NCBI RefSeq assembly: GCF_002269255.1
Contig: NZ_CP022823.1
Location: 1,116,001 to 1,180,000 of the forward strand
Origin: Klebsiella quasivariicola
GTDB taxonomy: Bacteria; Pseudomonadota; Gammaproteobacteria; Enterobacterales; Enterobacteriaceae
Direction of reading: 5' to 3'
DNA length: 64,000 nucleotides
The notes under the pieces were generated by a model that had not been told where the DNA came from, did no database searches, and worked only from the letters and a program-made list of their open reading frames with translations. Below, in pieces: positions 16,154 to 25,792 of this stretch (its first letter is position 1; each line of letters starts with the position of its first letter). The translations under genes and the position numbers were made by a program.

Positions 16154-17141
16154 GTCTGGAGTTCTCCCGACGAAAGACCAGCCACAGAAACCAGGGGGCG
16201 CCCAGCAGGCTGGTGAGCAGACCGACCGGTATCTCCGCCGGCGCCGCCACGGTGCGGGCCAGGGTGTCGGCCAGCAGAAGCAGGATCGCGCCGGCCAGCA
16301 GCGAGCCGGGGATCAGTCCGCGATGGTCCGGTCCCAGCCACAGGCGCATCAGGTGCGGCACCACCAGGCCGATAAAGCCGATGACTCCGCTGATGGCCAC
16401 CGCGGCGGCCACCAGCACCGCGCTGCACAGCAGCAGCCAGCGCTGGAGCGCCCGCACGTTGACCCCGAGATAGTGCGCCTCTTCATCGCCAAGCTGCAGC
16501 AGATTGAGGCGGGATGCCATCCACCACACCGCCAGCGCCGCCGGGATAATCAAGGTCGCGGCCACCAGCAGCGTCGGCCATTCGGCCTGGCCCAGACTGC
16601 CCATTCCCCACAGCGACAGCTGGCGCAGCTGGGCGTCATTGCTCAGCCAGGACAGGACGCCGACCAGCGCGCCGCACAGCGCGTTGATGGCGATCCCCAC
16701 CAGCAGCAGGCGCGACAGCGAACCCTCCTCCGCCCGACTGAGGATGAAAATCACCACCATCACCGCCAGGCTGCCAATAAACGCCGCCAGCATCGGCATA
16801 TACAGGGCGATCAGCCCCGCAGCGGAGAACGGGAGCACCAGCCAGCTGGCCACCGCCAGCGCGGCGCCGCTGCTGATGCCCAGCAGACCCGGGTCGGCAA
16901 GCGGGTTGCGAAACAGCCCCTGCATCACGCAGCCGGAGAGGGCCAGCGCCGCGCCCACCAGCAGGGCCAGCAGCACCCGCGGCAGCCGGATGGTCAGCCA
17001 GATGTGGCGCAGCACCTCATCCCCGGAAGGCAGCAGGTTGATCAGCGGCAAGCGCATGGCGCCGAGGGTGGTGGCGAACAGCGTCAGGGAGACCAGCAGC
17101 AGGGTCATCACCAGCAAACGGTGGGCGATGGCAGGGGGCAT
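16146..17141 (-). CDS. hmuU: Heme ABC transporter permease (FecCD family)
   Basis: A 331-residue inner-membrane permease of the FecCD/BtuC family with about 10 hydrophobic helices. Family blocks are visible: LPRVLLALLVGAALALSGCV, NPLADPGLLGISSGAALAV, GVIGFIGLVVPHLMRLWLGP and the final PAEIPVGLLTSLLGAPWFLWL. It forms the channel paired with HmuV and receives heme from HmuT. Its ATG overlaps the hmuT stop by one base. Confidence 0.95.
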   Translation of the reverse strand: MPPAIAHRLLVMTLLLVSLTLFATTLGAMRLPLINLLPSGDEVLRHIWLTIRLPRVLLALLVGAALALSGCVMQGLFRNPLADPGLLGISSGAALAVASWLVLPFSAAGLIALYMPMLAAFIGSLAVMVVIFILSRAEEGSLSRLLLVGIAINALCGALVGVLSWLSNDAQLRQLSLWGMGSLGQAEWPTLLVAATLIIPAALAVWWMASRLNLLQLGDEEAHYLGVNVRALQRWLLLCSAVLVAAAVAISGVIGFIGLVVPHLMRLWLGPDHRGLIPGSLLAGAILLLLADTLARTVAAPAEIPVGLLTSLLGAPWFLWLVFRRENSRHG

Positions 17142-17959
17142 CAGGGCAACTGCTCCGCTTTGTTCCGCAGGGCGATTATCGCCTGCGGCGTGCGCGGCGC
17201 GAAGCCGAGCAGGGCCATGTCGTCGATCGTCAGCAGCTGTTTATGACGCCCTGCCGGGGTCTGCGCCAGGCCGGGCAGTTTCCACAGCCCGGCTTCGCCG
17301 CCCATCCCTTTGAGACCATCCGCGGAGATCACCACCAGATCCGCCTGGCTGGCGGCCACCCCCTCCTGCGACATGGCGCGATAGTGATCGAACCCCTGCA
17401 TCGCGTTCTGCAGTCCGGCGGCGCGAATGGCGCCATCGGCCGCGGTGTGCTGTCCGGCCACCAGGGTATTCATTCCGCCATGGCTGAGAATAAATAGCAC
17501 CCGTTTGGCGGCAGGGCGCGTGGGAATGGCGGCGATCTGCTGCTGGAGCTGCTGGCGCAGCGCGTCGCCCGCCGTCGTTTTGTCTAACGCGTCGGCAATG
17601 ACCGCCACTTTGTTATCGATCGCGGACAGACTTTCGCCGCCCGGCACGTTAACCACCTTCACCCCTCTCGCCTGTATCTTGTGTAAAACCAGCGAGGGCT
17701 GCGCCTGCGCGCTGGCCAGTACCAGCTGCGGGCGTAACGCGAGGATCCCCTCAGCGTTCAGCTGTCGCAGGTAGCCGACGTCCGGCAGCTTCTGCGCGGC
17801 GACAGGCCAGGTGCTGGTGCTGTCCCGCGCCACCAGGCTCTGTTCCGCGCCGAGAGCATAGACGATCTCAGTGACATCTCCGCCGAGGGTGACGAGCCGC
17901 TCAACGGCGGCGTGGCTCAGCAACGGGAAGACGATGAGAAGCAGTAACCAGCGCATCAT
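17141..17959 (-). CDS. hmuT: Periplasmic heme-binding protein
   Basis: A 272-residue substrate-binding protein with a Sec signal peptide (MMRWLLLLIVFPLLSHAA). The mature part opens with VERLVTLGGDVTEIVYALGA, typical of the HmuT/ShuT/PhuT group, and contains DVGYLRQLNAEGILALRPQLVLAS. It carries heme from the outer-membrane receptor to HmuUV. It overlaps hmuS by 4 bases. Intact although the receptor gene upstream is frameshifted. Confidence 0.93.
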   Translation of the reverse strand: MMRWLLLLIVFPLLSHAAVERLVTLGGDVTEIVYALGAEQSLVARDSTSTWPVAAQKLPDVGYLRQLNAEGILALRPQLVLASAQAQPSLVLHKIQARGVKVVNVPGGESLSAIDNKVAVIADALDKTTAGDALRQQLQQQIAAIPTRPAAKRVLFILSHGGMNTLVAGQHTAADGAIRAAGLQNAMQGFDHYRAMSQEGVAASQADLVVISADGLKGMGGEAGLWKLPGLAQTPAGRHKQLLTIDDMALLGFAPRTPQAIIALRNKAEQLP

Positions 17960-18993
17960 GCCGGCAGTCCTTCACGGGTCAGACGGTCTACCTGCTGGCG
18001 CCATTGTGCCTGCTCGGGGTGGCCCTCGCTGCGCTGGCCATAGAGCTGGGCAATCTGGGTGCCGTCTTTGGCGAACAGTTCGACGCTGGTGACGTGTCCG
18101 TCCGAGGTCGGCTTGCGGGTCACCCACACTTCATCGATGCTCTCCTCGCGCAGATGCAGGGTAAAGGTGGTATTGAAAATATTCAGCCAGCCGCGCATGG
18201 GGGCCAGCTTTTCCAGGGCGCCGGTGAAGATCTGCACGCAGCCGCGATTGCCGACGAAAATCATGATTTCATTACCTTCCTGGCGCACCGTCTCCAGCAG
18301 CGACGGCAGCGCATGGCGATCAACGCGGCAGGCGAGGTCGTCGCTCACCAGACGGAAAGCCTGCTGGCGGGAAAGCTGATATTTACGCAGCAGGCCGAAG
18401 AACTGGTGAACGTCGGTCATCGCGCGCCAGTCGTTCTCCAGGGCGGCACCGTCGGCGGTGTCGGCATATTTCACCGGCTCCAGCGGACGCAGGGCCAGCG
18501 GTGCCGGTACCGCCACCCGATGTTCCGCGATCAGGGTGTCCCAGGCCGCCATGTCGGTCTGCGCGGTCGCATAGACCTTCAGCAGGGCATCGCCGTGGTG
18601 GTCGAAGAACTGGATGCTCTGACGGCCATTGTCGTTTAGATGGAACGCGCTGGCCCACTGGCTGAGGAACAGGCGCAGGTCGAGCGCGCGCGGGTTCAGC
18701 ACCAGCCCGGCGTGGCCGCTGAGGTGCTGGTGCGTGAACTGGCCCACTTGCTCATGCACGGCATACTCGTTGCGGCAGATGCATTTGGTTTCGCCGACGC
18801 GCTCCAGGTCGGCAATCAGCGCCCGAGCGTCATCGCTCAGGCGTACGGCATCGTGGCCGAGGCGGGCGGCGGTCAGCTCGGCTTCGCTGACCCCCATTTC
18901 CGCGGCGATATCGCGGGCATATTTCGCGGGGCTGGTCGCTTTGGCGGCCTGGTAGCGCTGCCACAGGTCAGGGTGGGCATTGGGCATAATCAT
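17956..18993 (-). CDS. hmuS: Heme-handling/heme-degrading protein HmuS
   Basis: A 345-residue cytoplasmic protein of the HemS/ChuS/HmuS family, two repeats of one fold, which bind and in some cases oxidatively open heme to release iron. Visible family blocks are LWQRYQAAKATSPAKYARDIAAEMG near the N-terminus (split here as LWQRYQAAK...ARDIAAEMG), a central NRGCVQIFTGALEKL, and WLNIFNTTFTLHLREE near the C-terminus. It follows the receptor gene by 66 bases and is co-oriented with hmuTUV. Confidence 0.93.
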   Translation of the reverse strand: MIMPNAHPDLWQRYQAAKATSPAKYARDIAAEMGVSEAELTAARLGHDAVRLSDDARALIADLERVGETKCICRNEYAVHEQVGQFTHQHLSGHAGLVLNPRALDLRLFLSQWASAFHLNDNGRQSIQFFDHHGDALLKVYATAQTDMAAWDTLIAEHRVAVPAPLALRPLEPVKYADTADGAALENDWRAMTDVHQFFGLLRKYQLSRQQAFRLVSDDLACRVDRHALPSLLETVRQEGNEIMIFVGNRGCVQIFTGALEKLAPMRGWLNIFNTTFTLHLREESIDEVWVTRKPTSDGHVTSVELFAKDGTQIAQLYGQRSEGHPEQAQWRQQVDRLTREGLPA

Positions 18994-19059
18994 ATCCTTA
19001 CTCGACGATGAATATCCCCGGCCGTTGGGCCGGGGGCAGGTGCGTTATTATTCGGGCAA

Positions 19060-21425
19060 TCAGAAGTCGACGTTGACGCCCAGCTGCCAGGTACGGCCCG
19101 GCATCACCGCCAGCGCTTTATCGTTGGCGTCCTGGTTGGTGCCGGTCTCGATATTGCGGCTGCTCAGGTAATCCCAGTATTTACGATCGGTGAGGTTGTA
19201 GACCCCGCCATTGAGGCGCACGTTTTTCGCCACCTGCCAGTACGCGGTCCAGTCCAGCATGCCGTAGCCCGGCACGCGCATATAGTCGCTGCTGGCATCG
19301 GTGATGGCGGATCCGCTGTTGCTGTAGCTTTCGCGGTTGGTGGCGGTCGCCTGTTTCCCTTTGACAAAAGTTGCCGTCAGGGCGGTGCCGTAGCGTTTCG
19401 CCGGATCGTCCCAGGCCACGCCGACGATGGCTTTCATCGGCGCCACGCTGTCGAGGTCGACGTATTTATCGCCGCTGTAGCTGGATTTCGATTTCCCTTC
19501 GCTATAGCCGAGGGCGAGGGTGGCGCTCAGACCGTCCACCTGCTCATACCAGGTGCCAAAATTAAATTTAGTGCTGATTTCACCGCCGTAGATATAGGCT
19601 TTATCGCGGTTTTCCGCCTGATAAATGGTGTAGATGTTCGACGGCACGTTGGTGAACTGGCCCGGATTATTGGCGCGGGTATAGCGGGTATAGGCGATAA
19701 AGTTCTTATAGCTGTTGTAGAACAGCGCGGTGCGCAGGGTGATGCCTTCGGTGACTTCCCCCTTCAGCCCCCACTCGAGATTATCGCTGGTTTCCGTCTT
19801 CAGATCGGTATTGCCGATCAGGGCATATTGCTGGCTGCCGGCGTAGCTGGAGCCGAGGTTCCAGGAGCCATACAACTGGCTGGCGTTGGGGAACTGCGCG
19901 CCGCGCTGGTACTGCAGGTAGGTCATCAGCCGCGGCGTAATGTCGTACTGGAAGGTCAACGACGGCAGCACCTGGGTATCGCTGTTTTTGCCATACAGAT
20001 TCGCTACCGACGACTCGGTCAGCACGCTGCTGTTGGCGGCAAGGTCGGACAGATTTTCCGGCTTAGTCGATTGATGCACCACGCGCACGCCGGGAATAAT
20101 CGCGAAGTTGTGGCTATCGAGATCGAAGTTGATCTTATCCTGGACAAAGCCGCCGAGGGTGTAGCTGCGGCTGTCTGCTTCCGGCTGCATAATCTCGCTG
20201 TAAACGCTGGGGATCGGCGACTGGCTAAACGGCCGCTGGGTTTTGGTCGTGCTGGCGTTGAAGCCAGCGCTCAGATCGTGGCGGCCCAGGGTTTTCGCCA
20301 GCGCGGTCTGCAGGCCCCAGGTGTCGGTGTCGTAGTTGGAGTTCACCGTCTGCATGCGGCGGGTGACGCTGTCCGGCATATAAGTCCAGTCATGGGCTTC
20401 AGTATGCTGGTAGTAGATTTTCGTGGAGACGCTGTCGAGGTAGTCGTTCATCGGCGTCCAGTCATCCTTCAGGCTCAGGCCCCAGCGCCGGGTCTGGCTG
20501 GTCTGGTTGGCGGTGCCGATGGTGCTGTTGCCGCTGGAGTCCCAGCTATCGTAGTGGGTGTGGTTGGTTTTATGGTAATAGTCGAAGGTGCTGGTCAGCT
20601 TGTGCTCATCGTTAGGCTGCCAGATCCCGGAGGCCAGAAAGGCATCGGAGTGCCAGTTCGCCGGGTAGGCATCGACGGTGCCGCTGTTGTTTTCGGTTTC
20701 CTGGCCGTCACGGCGGCTGTAGACCAAAATTCCGCGCAGGAACTCATCGCCGCCGGCGACGGTCACCCCGTTGTGCCAGCTGCGATCCGCAGAGTCGTAG
20801 CCGCTGCGGTAGCCGAAGGCGCTGGTCTTGCCCGGGCGCAGGTAATCATCCGCCGATTTCGGGCGGAAAGAGACATTCCGGCGCTGTTGGCCGTTTCCGT
20901 CGAGGTGGCACCGGACTGAATATCCACGCTGCCGTACATATACGGGTCGATATAATCGCGGCCGATGCCGAAGGTGTTGAGGCCAGCACGGCCGACGTAG
21001 CCGCGGCCGGTGGCGTTGGGCTGGGCGATGCCGTCCACGTCGATGCCGACGCGGTTGCTCTCCATGCCGCGAATGTTGTAGCCGGTGTAGCCGCCGCGGT
21101 CGAAGCCGCTTTTGCCGTTGCCGGAGCCGCCGCTGGCGCCAGTGGCGCTGATGAGCGGCTCATAGCGCATGATCGAGCCGAAATCGTTAGCGCCTTTATC
21201 CTCCAGCTCCCGGGCGCTGATGCTGTGTTCGCTACCGGCTTTCTGTACCGGTGCGGGAGCGGTGACGGTCATTTGTTCCGAGGTGTCATCCACTGCCTCG
21301 CCGCTAACGGTGGAAGTATCTGCTGCGACGGCAGAAGTCTGATAAATTGCTGCAAGCAAAGAGGTCACCAGCAGGCGTTTTTTACACCATGCTGCTGACG
21401 GAGTCGATGTGTACATAGTCGCCAC
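19060..21425 (-). pseudogene. hmuR: TonB-dependent heme/hemoglobin receptor, frameshifted in the plug domain
   Basis: The outer-membrane receptor gene of the heme operon. The N-terminal frame (start 21425) gives a signal peptide (KRLLVTSLLAAIYQTSAVAA), a TonB-box-like EQMTVTAP at 50-57, and a plug domain to SGATSTETANSA (residue 182). The expected continuation IGGNVSFRP is broken: only GG remains of about 9 bases at 20877-20879, and the frame runs to a stop at 20763. The other frame continues perfectly as NVSFRPKSADDYLRPGKTSA through the full beta-barrel to the terminal LGVNVDF at 19060. A ~7-bp deletion explains it. Without programmed shifting no receptor would be made; sequence error cannot be excluded. 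Confidence 0.85.
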
Positions 21426-21530
21426 GCCTTGATCGTTATTAGTATCGGCTCACGCGTTACTTCCAGTGTTGCAGGTTGCTCCGTCTTTTCCGTTGCGGAT
21501 GCGGTCTTACTCCATTTGTTGATTGCGAAT

Positions 21531-21549
21531 GGTAATGATAGGCATTATC
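21531..21549. promoter_or_regulatory. Fur box upstream of hmuR
   Basis: GGTAATGATAGGCATTATC matches the 19-base Fur consensus GATAATGATAATCATTATC at 16 positions. It lies about 105 bases before the hmuR start and 82 bases before the divergent SelT/W/H-like gene, so iron could control either or both. Confidence 0.85.
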
Positions 21550-21631
21550 GTTTGCAATAAAATATTGATGTATTCCTCATTTAAACTGCACTTTGTTTAC
21601 ACTTTGCCCTTTCAGACTTAGCGAGACGACG

Positions 21632-21925
21632 ATGAATTCAAAAGCGGCTATCACCATCACCTACTGTTCCCAGTGCAACTGGATGCTGCGCGCCAGCTGG
21701 ATGGCGCAGGAGCTGTTACATACCTTCAGCACCGATATCGCCTCGGTGACGCTGGTGCCGGGGACCGGCGGGATCTTCACTATTGATATCGACGGCCAGC
21801 AGATTTGGGAGCGTAAGCAGGATGGTGGATTTCCGGATGCGGCAGAGCTAAAACGCCGGGTGCGCGATGTCTGCTTCCCGGAGAAGCCGCTGGGCCATGT
21901 GGAGAAAGCTGACCGGCAGGAATGA
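21632..21925 (+). CDS. SelT/SelW/SelH-family (Rdx) selenoprotein-like protein, cysteine form
   Basis: A 97-residue thioredoxin-like protein of the Rdx family. The redox motif is CSQC at residues 12-15, where eukaryotic members have CxxU; the second family block VPGTGGIFTIDIDGQQIWERKQDGGFPDAAEL is split by the GG turn and matches the family pattern GxFEIxxdGxxIWsrk-GGFP. ATG 21632 is chosen because similarity begins with SKAAITITYC; an upstream start at 21593 lies in the promoter region. The redox substrate is unknown. It is divergent from the heme receptor and shares the region with its Fur box. Confidence 0.88.
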   Translation: MNSKAAITITYCSQCNWMLRASWMAQELLHTFSTDIASVTLVPGTGGIFTIDIDGQQIWERKQDGGFPDAAELKRRVRDVCFPEKPLGHVEKADRQE

Positions 21926-21930
21926 GGATG

Positions 21931-21959
21931 CCTCTCCGGACGGCAAACGCCCGGAGAGG
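21931..21959. terminator. Hairpin between convergent genes
   Basis: CCTCTCCGG pairs exactly with CCGGAGAGG around an 11-base loop, between the SelT/W/H-like gene and the ThDP enzyme gene that converge here. T-tracts are short, so efficiency is uncertain. Confidence 0.55.
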
Positions 21960-21966
21960 GGAGTTT

Positions 21967-23676
21967 CTAGCGGGCTAACTGTACGTCAACCAGCACGCTT
22001 TGTCGGCGGGTGCGGATGAGGGAGACCGCTTCTTCCAGCACGCCGGGGAGATCTTCGGCCCGGGAAACCGACAGGGCCGCCGCGCGGCTGGAGGCGGCAA
22101 TGGCGGCGAAATCCGGCGAGGTGGTAAAAGCGGTGGCCGGGATGGTCTCAGCCTGGGCTGCGTAGCCGTCCGGGTAGAGCGCTTTGGTGCCGCCCGCGAC
22201 GGCGCCCCATCCGCTATTATTCCCGATCACGACGAGCACGGGGAGCTTCATCACTTCGGCAATATGGTGGCAGACCGCAGGGTTGGCGAACAGGTACGAC
22301 CCGTCGCCGACGGCGGCAATAATCAGCTCTTCCCGGCGCGCAAGCTGCAGCCCCAGCGCGATGGGCAGGGCTTCGCCCAGGCCGCCGGCCAGCGCCTCCT
22401 GGTAATAGCTCTCGGCGTGGGTCAGCCCGGCGAACTGCGGCAGCGTGGTCAGTTCAGAGACGATCCGGCCGTGATGCTGATTGGCCAGATGGCCGAGGCA
22501 GTAGCTGAGCCAGGGTTTGGTAATGGCCCCGGTCTGGCTGGTATGCAAGAGCGCATCGCGCTGGTTTTTCTGTTGCTGGATCCGATGGAGAGTATATGCC
22601 GCCCGCTCCGCCACATGCTGCTGGCGGGCGGCCTGCAACGGATGGAGAGCCTCTTCCAGCAGGCCAAAGACTTCGTCGGTCTCGCCCGCCAGGTTGATGT
22701 CCGCGCGATAGCCGCGCACCGGATAGCGGGAAAAGAGCGGGTCGGGGCCCATCTGGATCACCGTGCAGTCCCGGCGACAGTCGCCCTCGGCGATCATCCA
22801 CGGCGCCTGCGAGTCGACCACCAGAATGACATCGGCGTCGGCAAGCCAGGCGCTGGGGTCGGCCCCGGCGAGCAGGGGATTATCGGCGCTCAGGGTGACT
22901 TCGGTGCCCCAGTATTCCACCAGCGGGATCGCCCATTCGCGCACCAGACTATCGAGGCGCGCAAAGCCTTCCGCCGTTCGGGCGCCGCGCTGGGCGAAGA
23001 TGACGGGATGTCTGGCGCGGGCTATTGCTTCGGCCGCCCGGGCGATGTCTTCCCGGGTAGGCGCATAGCGGACCGGTTGTTGTGCAGGGCCAGCCTGCAG
23101 CGCGGCTTCATCGATGGCAAAGGTTTCGCACAGCGGTTCACGCGGTAAGCTCAGGTAGACCGGCCCTTTCGGCAGGGAGCTGGCAATCGCCCAGGCCCGA
23201 TCGACATGCTCGCCGATCTGATCGGCCAGCCGCAGTTCAAAATCCCACTTCACCGATTCACGAATGAGCGCCGCCTGGTCGCGCATCTCCTGGCCGTAGC
23301 CAATCGGCGTATTGCGGCAGCCGAAGTGGGAATGTTCGCTTATCGGCGTGCGGCCGCCAAAAATCAGCACCGGAATATTGCTGTTCGCCAGATTGATGAC
23401 GCCGCAGGCGGCGTTGGCTAACCCGACGTTGGTGTGAACCATCACCGCCTGTACCTTACCGGTGCCAAGGTAGTAGCCGTGCGCCATGCCGATGGCGGCG
23501 TTTTCATGCGGGCAGATCACCAGTTCGGGCACTTTTTGCCCGGTCGCCCGGGCCTTTGCCCAGGCTTCAATCACCGGCGGATAATCGGTGCCCGAGTTAA
23601 TAAAAATATACGCCACGTCCAGCGCCTGTAGCCGATGCAGTAACAGTTCAGCAGCCGATAATGTGATAGAGGCCAT
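21967..23676 (-). CDS. Thiamine diphosphate-dependent enzyme, acetolactate synthase/benzoylformate decarboxylase superfamily
   Basis: A 569-residue enzyme with the three-domain layout of the pyruvate oxidase/acetolactate synthase superfamily. The conserved catalytic Glu is Glu58 in CPHENAAIGMAHGYY; the ThDP motif begins GDGSYLFANPAVCHH and ends IGNNSGWG. The middle domain (about 200-330) lacks an obvious FAD site. The substrate is a 2-oxo acid or similar, not identifiable by eye. It is followed 35 bases upstream by an AEC carrier gene on the same strand, suggesting the carrier imports or exports the organic acid handled by this enzyme; a LysR gene is divergent. Confidence 0.85.
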   Translation of the reverse strand: MASITLSAAELLLHRLQALDVAYIFINSGTDYPPVIEAWAKARATGQKVPELVICPHENAAIGMAHGYYLGTGKVQAVMVHTNVGLANAACGVINLANSNIPVLIFGGRTPISEHSHFGCRNTPIGYGQEMRDQAALIRESVKWDFELRLADQIGEHVDRAWAIASSLPKGPVYLSLPREPLCETFAIDEAALQAGPAQQPVRYAPTREDIARAAEAIARARHPVIFAQRGARTAEGFARLDSLVREWAIPLVEYWGTEVTLSADNPLLAGADPSAWLADADVILVVDSQAPWMIAEGDCRRDCTVIQMGPDPLFSRYPVRGYRADINLAGETDEVFGLLEEALHPLQAARQQHVAERAAYTLHRIQQQKNQRDALLHTSQTGAITKPWLSYCLGHLANQHHGRIVSELTTLPQFAGLTHAESYYQEALAGGLGEALPIALGLQLARREELIIAAVGDGSYLFANPAVCHHIAEVMKLPVLVVIGNNSGWGAVAGGTKALYPDGYAAQAETIPATAFTTSPDFAAIAASSRAAALSVSRAEDLPGVLEEAVSLIRTRRQSVLVDVQLAR

Positions 23677-23711
23677 ATTCTCTCCGTATTCACGCGATGT
23701 TATCGCGGTAA

Positions 23712-24653
23712 TTAAAAGGTTAAGAAAATAAATCCACCCATCGTAATGATGGAGGCAATAATACTCAGCGCCATCGTCGAGGCCATTTCCTGCTCGCCGG
23801 TTTTATACTGCATGGCAATAATTATCGCGATGGAACCCACCGGGATCGCCATCGTCAATACCACTTCCTTGATTTGCTCCATGGTGAAGCCCATTTTCAA
23901 TAAAATGAGATAACAGGCGCCGGGAACCAGAATATTGCGGGCGATAACCGTGATAATGGTGGCGGTGGTAATAACAATGCTGCGCGTATAGAGCACGATA
24001 CCGGCGGCAAACAGCGCCAATCCGCCAGAAGCTTTGCCCAGCAGACCCAGCGACATCGAGATAGTCTCCGGAATATGGATATCCGCTAGCACGATGAGCA
24101 GGGCGATAACCGGTGACCAGACCACAGGTTGTTTAATGGCGTTTATCACCCGTGTGCCAAAGGAGATATGCTGGCTTTTATCGCCGGTGGCGACCGACAT
24201 CAGTATCATCACCAGCGGCAGCTGGAAAACGTTTTGCGTAATACTGGAAACGGTAATTAAAGATGCGCTGACGGTGCCGAATAAAAAGGCCAGCACTGAC
24301 GTGCCAATGAAAGGGACTGCCGGTGAACCGATAGCCAGCGCTTGCAAGGTGCTGAGGGCGAGATTGCGTCGAAACAGATAGCGGGCAGCTAATAACGGAA
24401 TAACGAAACTGAGGATCAACGCCAGGATAATGGCTACAGCGACCGGGCCCATGGTCATGACGATGTGTCGCGGCGTCATCACCATATTGCTGAAAATACT
24501 CAGCGGTAATGCATAGAGCATCACAATTTTATTGATGTCTCCCGCCTGTTGCCAGTTAAAGTCTTTTCGTTTACCGCTTATATAGCCGATGATGACGGTA
24601 ATGATAACCGGTAATATAGCGCCTGAAATTAATAGAATATTGTTCTGTGTCAT
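23712..24653 (-). CDS. AEC-family transporter (auxin efflux carrier type, malonate/organic acid carrier)
   Basis: A 313-residue inner-membrane protein with about 10 hydrophobic segments in the inverted-repeat pattern of the AEC family (PF03547 type), including IGSPAVPFIGTSVLAFLFG and a C-terminal LTMAIPVGSIAIIIAMQY. Bacterial members such as MdcF carry malonate or other dicarboxylates. It is the first gene of a two-gene unit with the ThDP enzyme and is divergent from the LysR gene at 24838. The substrate is inferred to be an organic acid. Confidence 0.85.
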   Translation of the reverse strand: MTQNNILLISGAILPVIITVIIGYISGKRKDFNWQQAGDINKIVMLYALPLSIFSNMVMTPRHIVMTMGPVAVAIILALILSFVIPLLAARYLFRRNLALSTLQALAIGSPAVPFIGTSVLAFLFGTVSASLITVSSITQNVFQLPLVMILMSVATGDKSQHISFGTRVINAIKQPVVWSPVIALLIVLADIHIPETISMSLGLLGKASGGLALFAAGIVLYTRSIVITTATIITVIARNILVPGACYLILLKMGFTMEQIKEVVLTMAIPVGSIAIIIAMQYKTGEQEMASTMALSIIASIITMGGFIFLTF

Positions 24654-24837
24654 GGTGATATATTCTCATTATAAATTATCTTCGGGTCAGAAATGTGTTT
24701 TGCCGCGCGTGGTGAGGTAAATAAATCCCTTTGAAGCATGCGTTCCGGTGATTTTCGAGCGTATTGATAGTGACAGTTATTCGCTAAAACAAGCCGCAGG
24801 GGAAATGTAAAAACCGTTTGTTCAATGAGTAAATATC

Positions 24838-25725
24838 ATGCCAATGAAATTTAAGCAGATTCAGGCGTTTATTACCGTCGCTCACGAAGGCAATATGACC
24901 CTGGCTGCGGAGAAAATGGGGATCACCCAGTCGGGACTGAGCCGGCTGCTATTGAGCCTGGAAGCGGACCTGAGCGCGACGTTATTCGAAAGACATAAGC
25001 ATGGTATGGCGTTGAGCGAGTACGGTAGCGCCTTTTTACCCTATGCGATGACGATGCTGAATACCGAACAAAAAGCTCGTGAGGAGATTGAGCTTATCCG
25101 CGGCGCCGGGAAAGGCATCCTGCGGATTGGCTGCGTTTCCAGCCTGCTGACCAGCCATTTCATCGATAAACTGGCGGTTTTCCATCAGCGCCATCCCCAA
25201 ATCCATCTGCGCATCGTCGATCGCATAGACTCCGAGCTGTTTAAATTATTGCTGATGCACGATATCGATATCGCCCTCTGCGGCCCCTTACCGCATGATG
25301 AGAAAATCGTGGTGCGCGGCAAAATCAACTGGCAGGACCGGATCTGCATCGTCGCCAGGCAGCACCATCCGCTGCATCAGGCGGCAGACGTCACTCTGGA
25401 GGCGATGCTGGACTATCCGTGGATCATGCCGCCGCCGTTAAGTACCCCGATGAACATCCTTGAGGATATCTTCCGCGCCCATCAGCTACCCTGTCCGCAG
25501 CCGGTTATCGAGTGCGCATCCTCCTCGGCCATTAAGGCCTTTCTGTGCGAAAGCGATCTGTTAACCTCGATGCCAGCCCCGGTTTACCGGCATGAAGAAG
25601 CGCTGGGTCTGCTACGCCCGCTTGAGGTTGAGGGCAGCGTCTTTATCCGCGATTTCTACGCCTACAGCCATTTCGGGGTGCTTTCCGGGGCGGCCTTACA
25701 GCTGATCCAGCATCTGAAGCAGTGA
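24838..25725 (+). CDS. LysR-family transcriptional regulator
   Basis: A 295-residue LysR-type regulator: HTH MKFKQIQAFITVAHEGNMTL then AAEKMGITQSGLSRLLLSLE in the first 60 residues, followed by the effector-binding domain. Two ATGs (24838 and 24844) are possible starts; the second matches the usual family start more closely. It is divergent from the AEC carrier/ThDP enzyme pair with a 184-base gap that must hold both promoters and is their probable regulator. Ligand unknown. Confidence 0.87.
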   Translation: MPMKFKQIQAFITVAHEGNMTLAAEKMGITQSGLSRLLLSLEADLSATLFERHKHGMALSEYGSAFLPYAMTMLNTEQKAREEIELIRGAGKGILRIGCVSSLLTSHFIDKLAVFHQRHPQIHLRIVDRIDSELFKLLLMHDIDIALCGPLPHDEKIVVRGKINWQDRICIVARQHHPLHQAADVTLEAMLDYPWIMPPPLSTPMNILEDIFRAHQLPCPQPVIECASSSAIKAFLCESDLLTSMPAPVYRHEEALGLLRPLEVEGSVFIRDFYAYSHFGVLSGAALQLIQHLKQ

Positions 25726-25746
25726 GTCTGGTCGGGTATGGACATT

Positions 25747-25769
25747 AAGGTGTAGAATAAATGCATCTT
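25747..25769. promoter_or_regulatory. NsrR-type nitric oxide operator before ygbA
   Basis: An 11-1-11 imperfect inverted repeat: AAGGTGTAGAA, one base, then AAATGCATCTT. The right half is an exact reverse complement of the NsrR half-site AAGATGCATTT known from E. coli. It ends 23 bases before the ygbA start, suiting repression relieved by nitric oxide. Confidence 0.8.
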
Positions 25770-25792
25770 AAAAACAGACGAAAGGCGGGGAG

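Noticed and set aside
19828..20919. 363-codon plus-strand frame over the heme receptor
   Set aside because: Antisense artefact of the receptor beta-barrel sequence; Val/Ala/Gly-rich without motifs.
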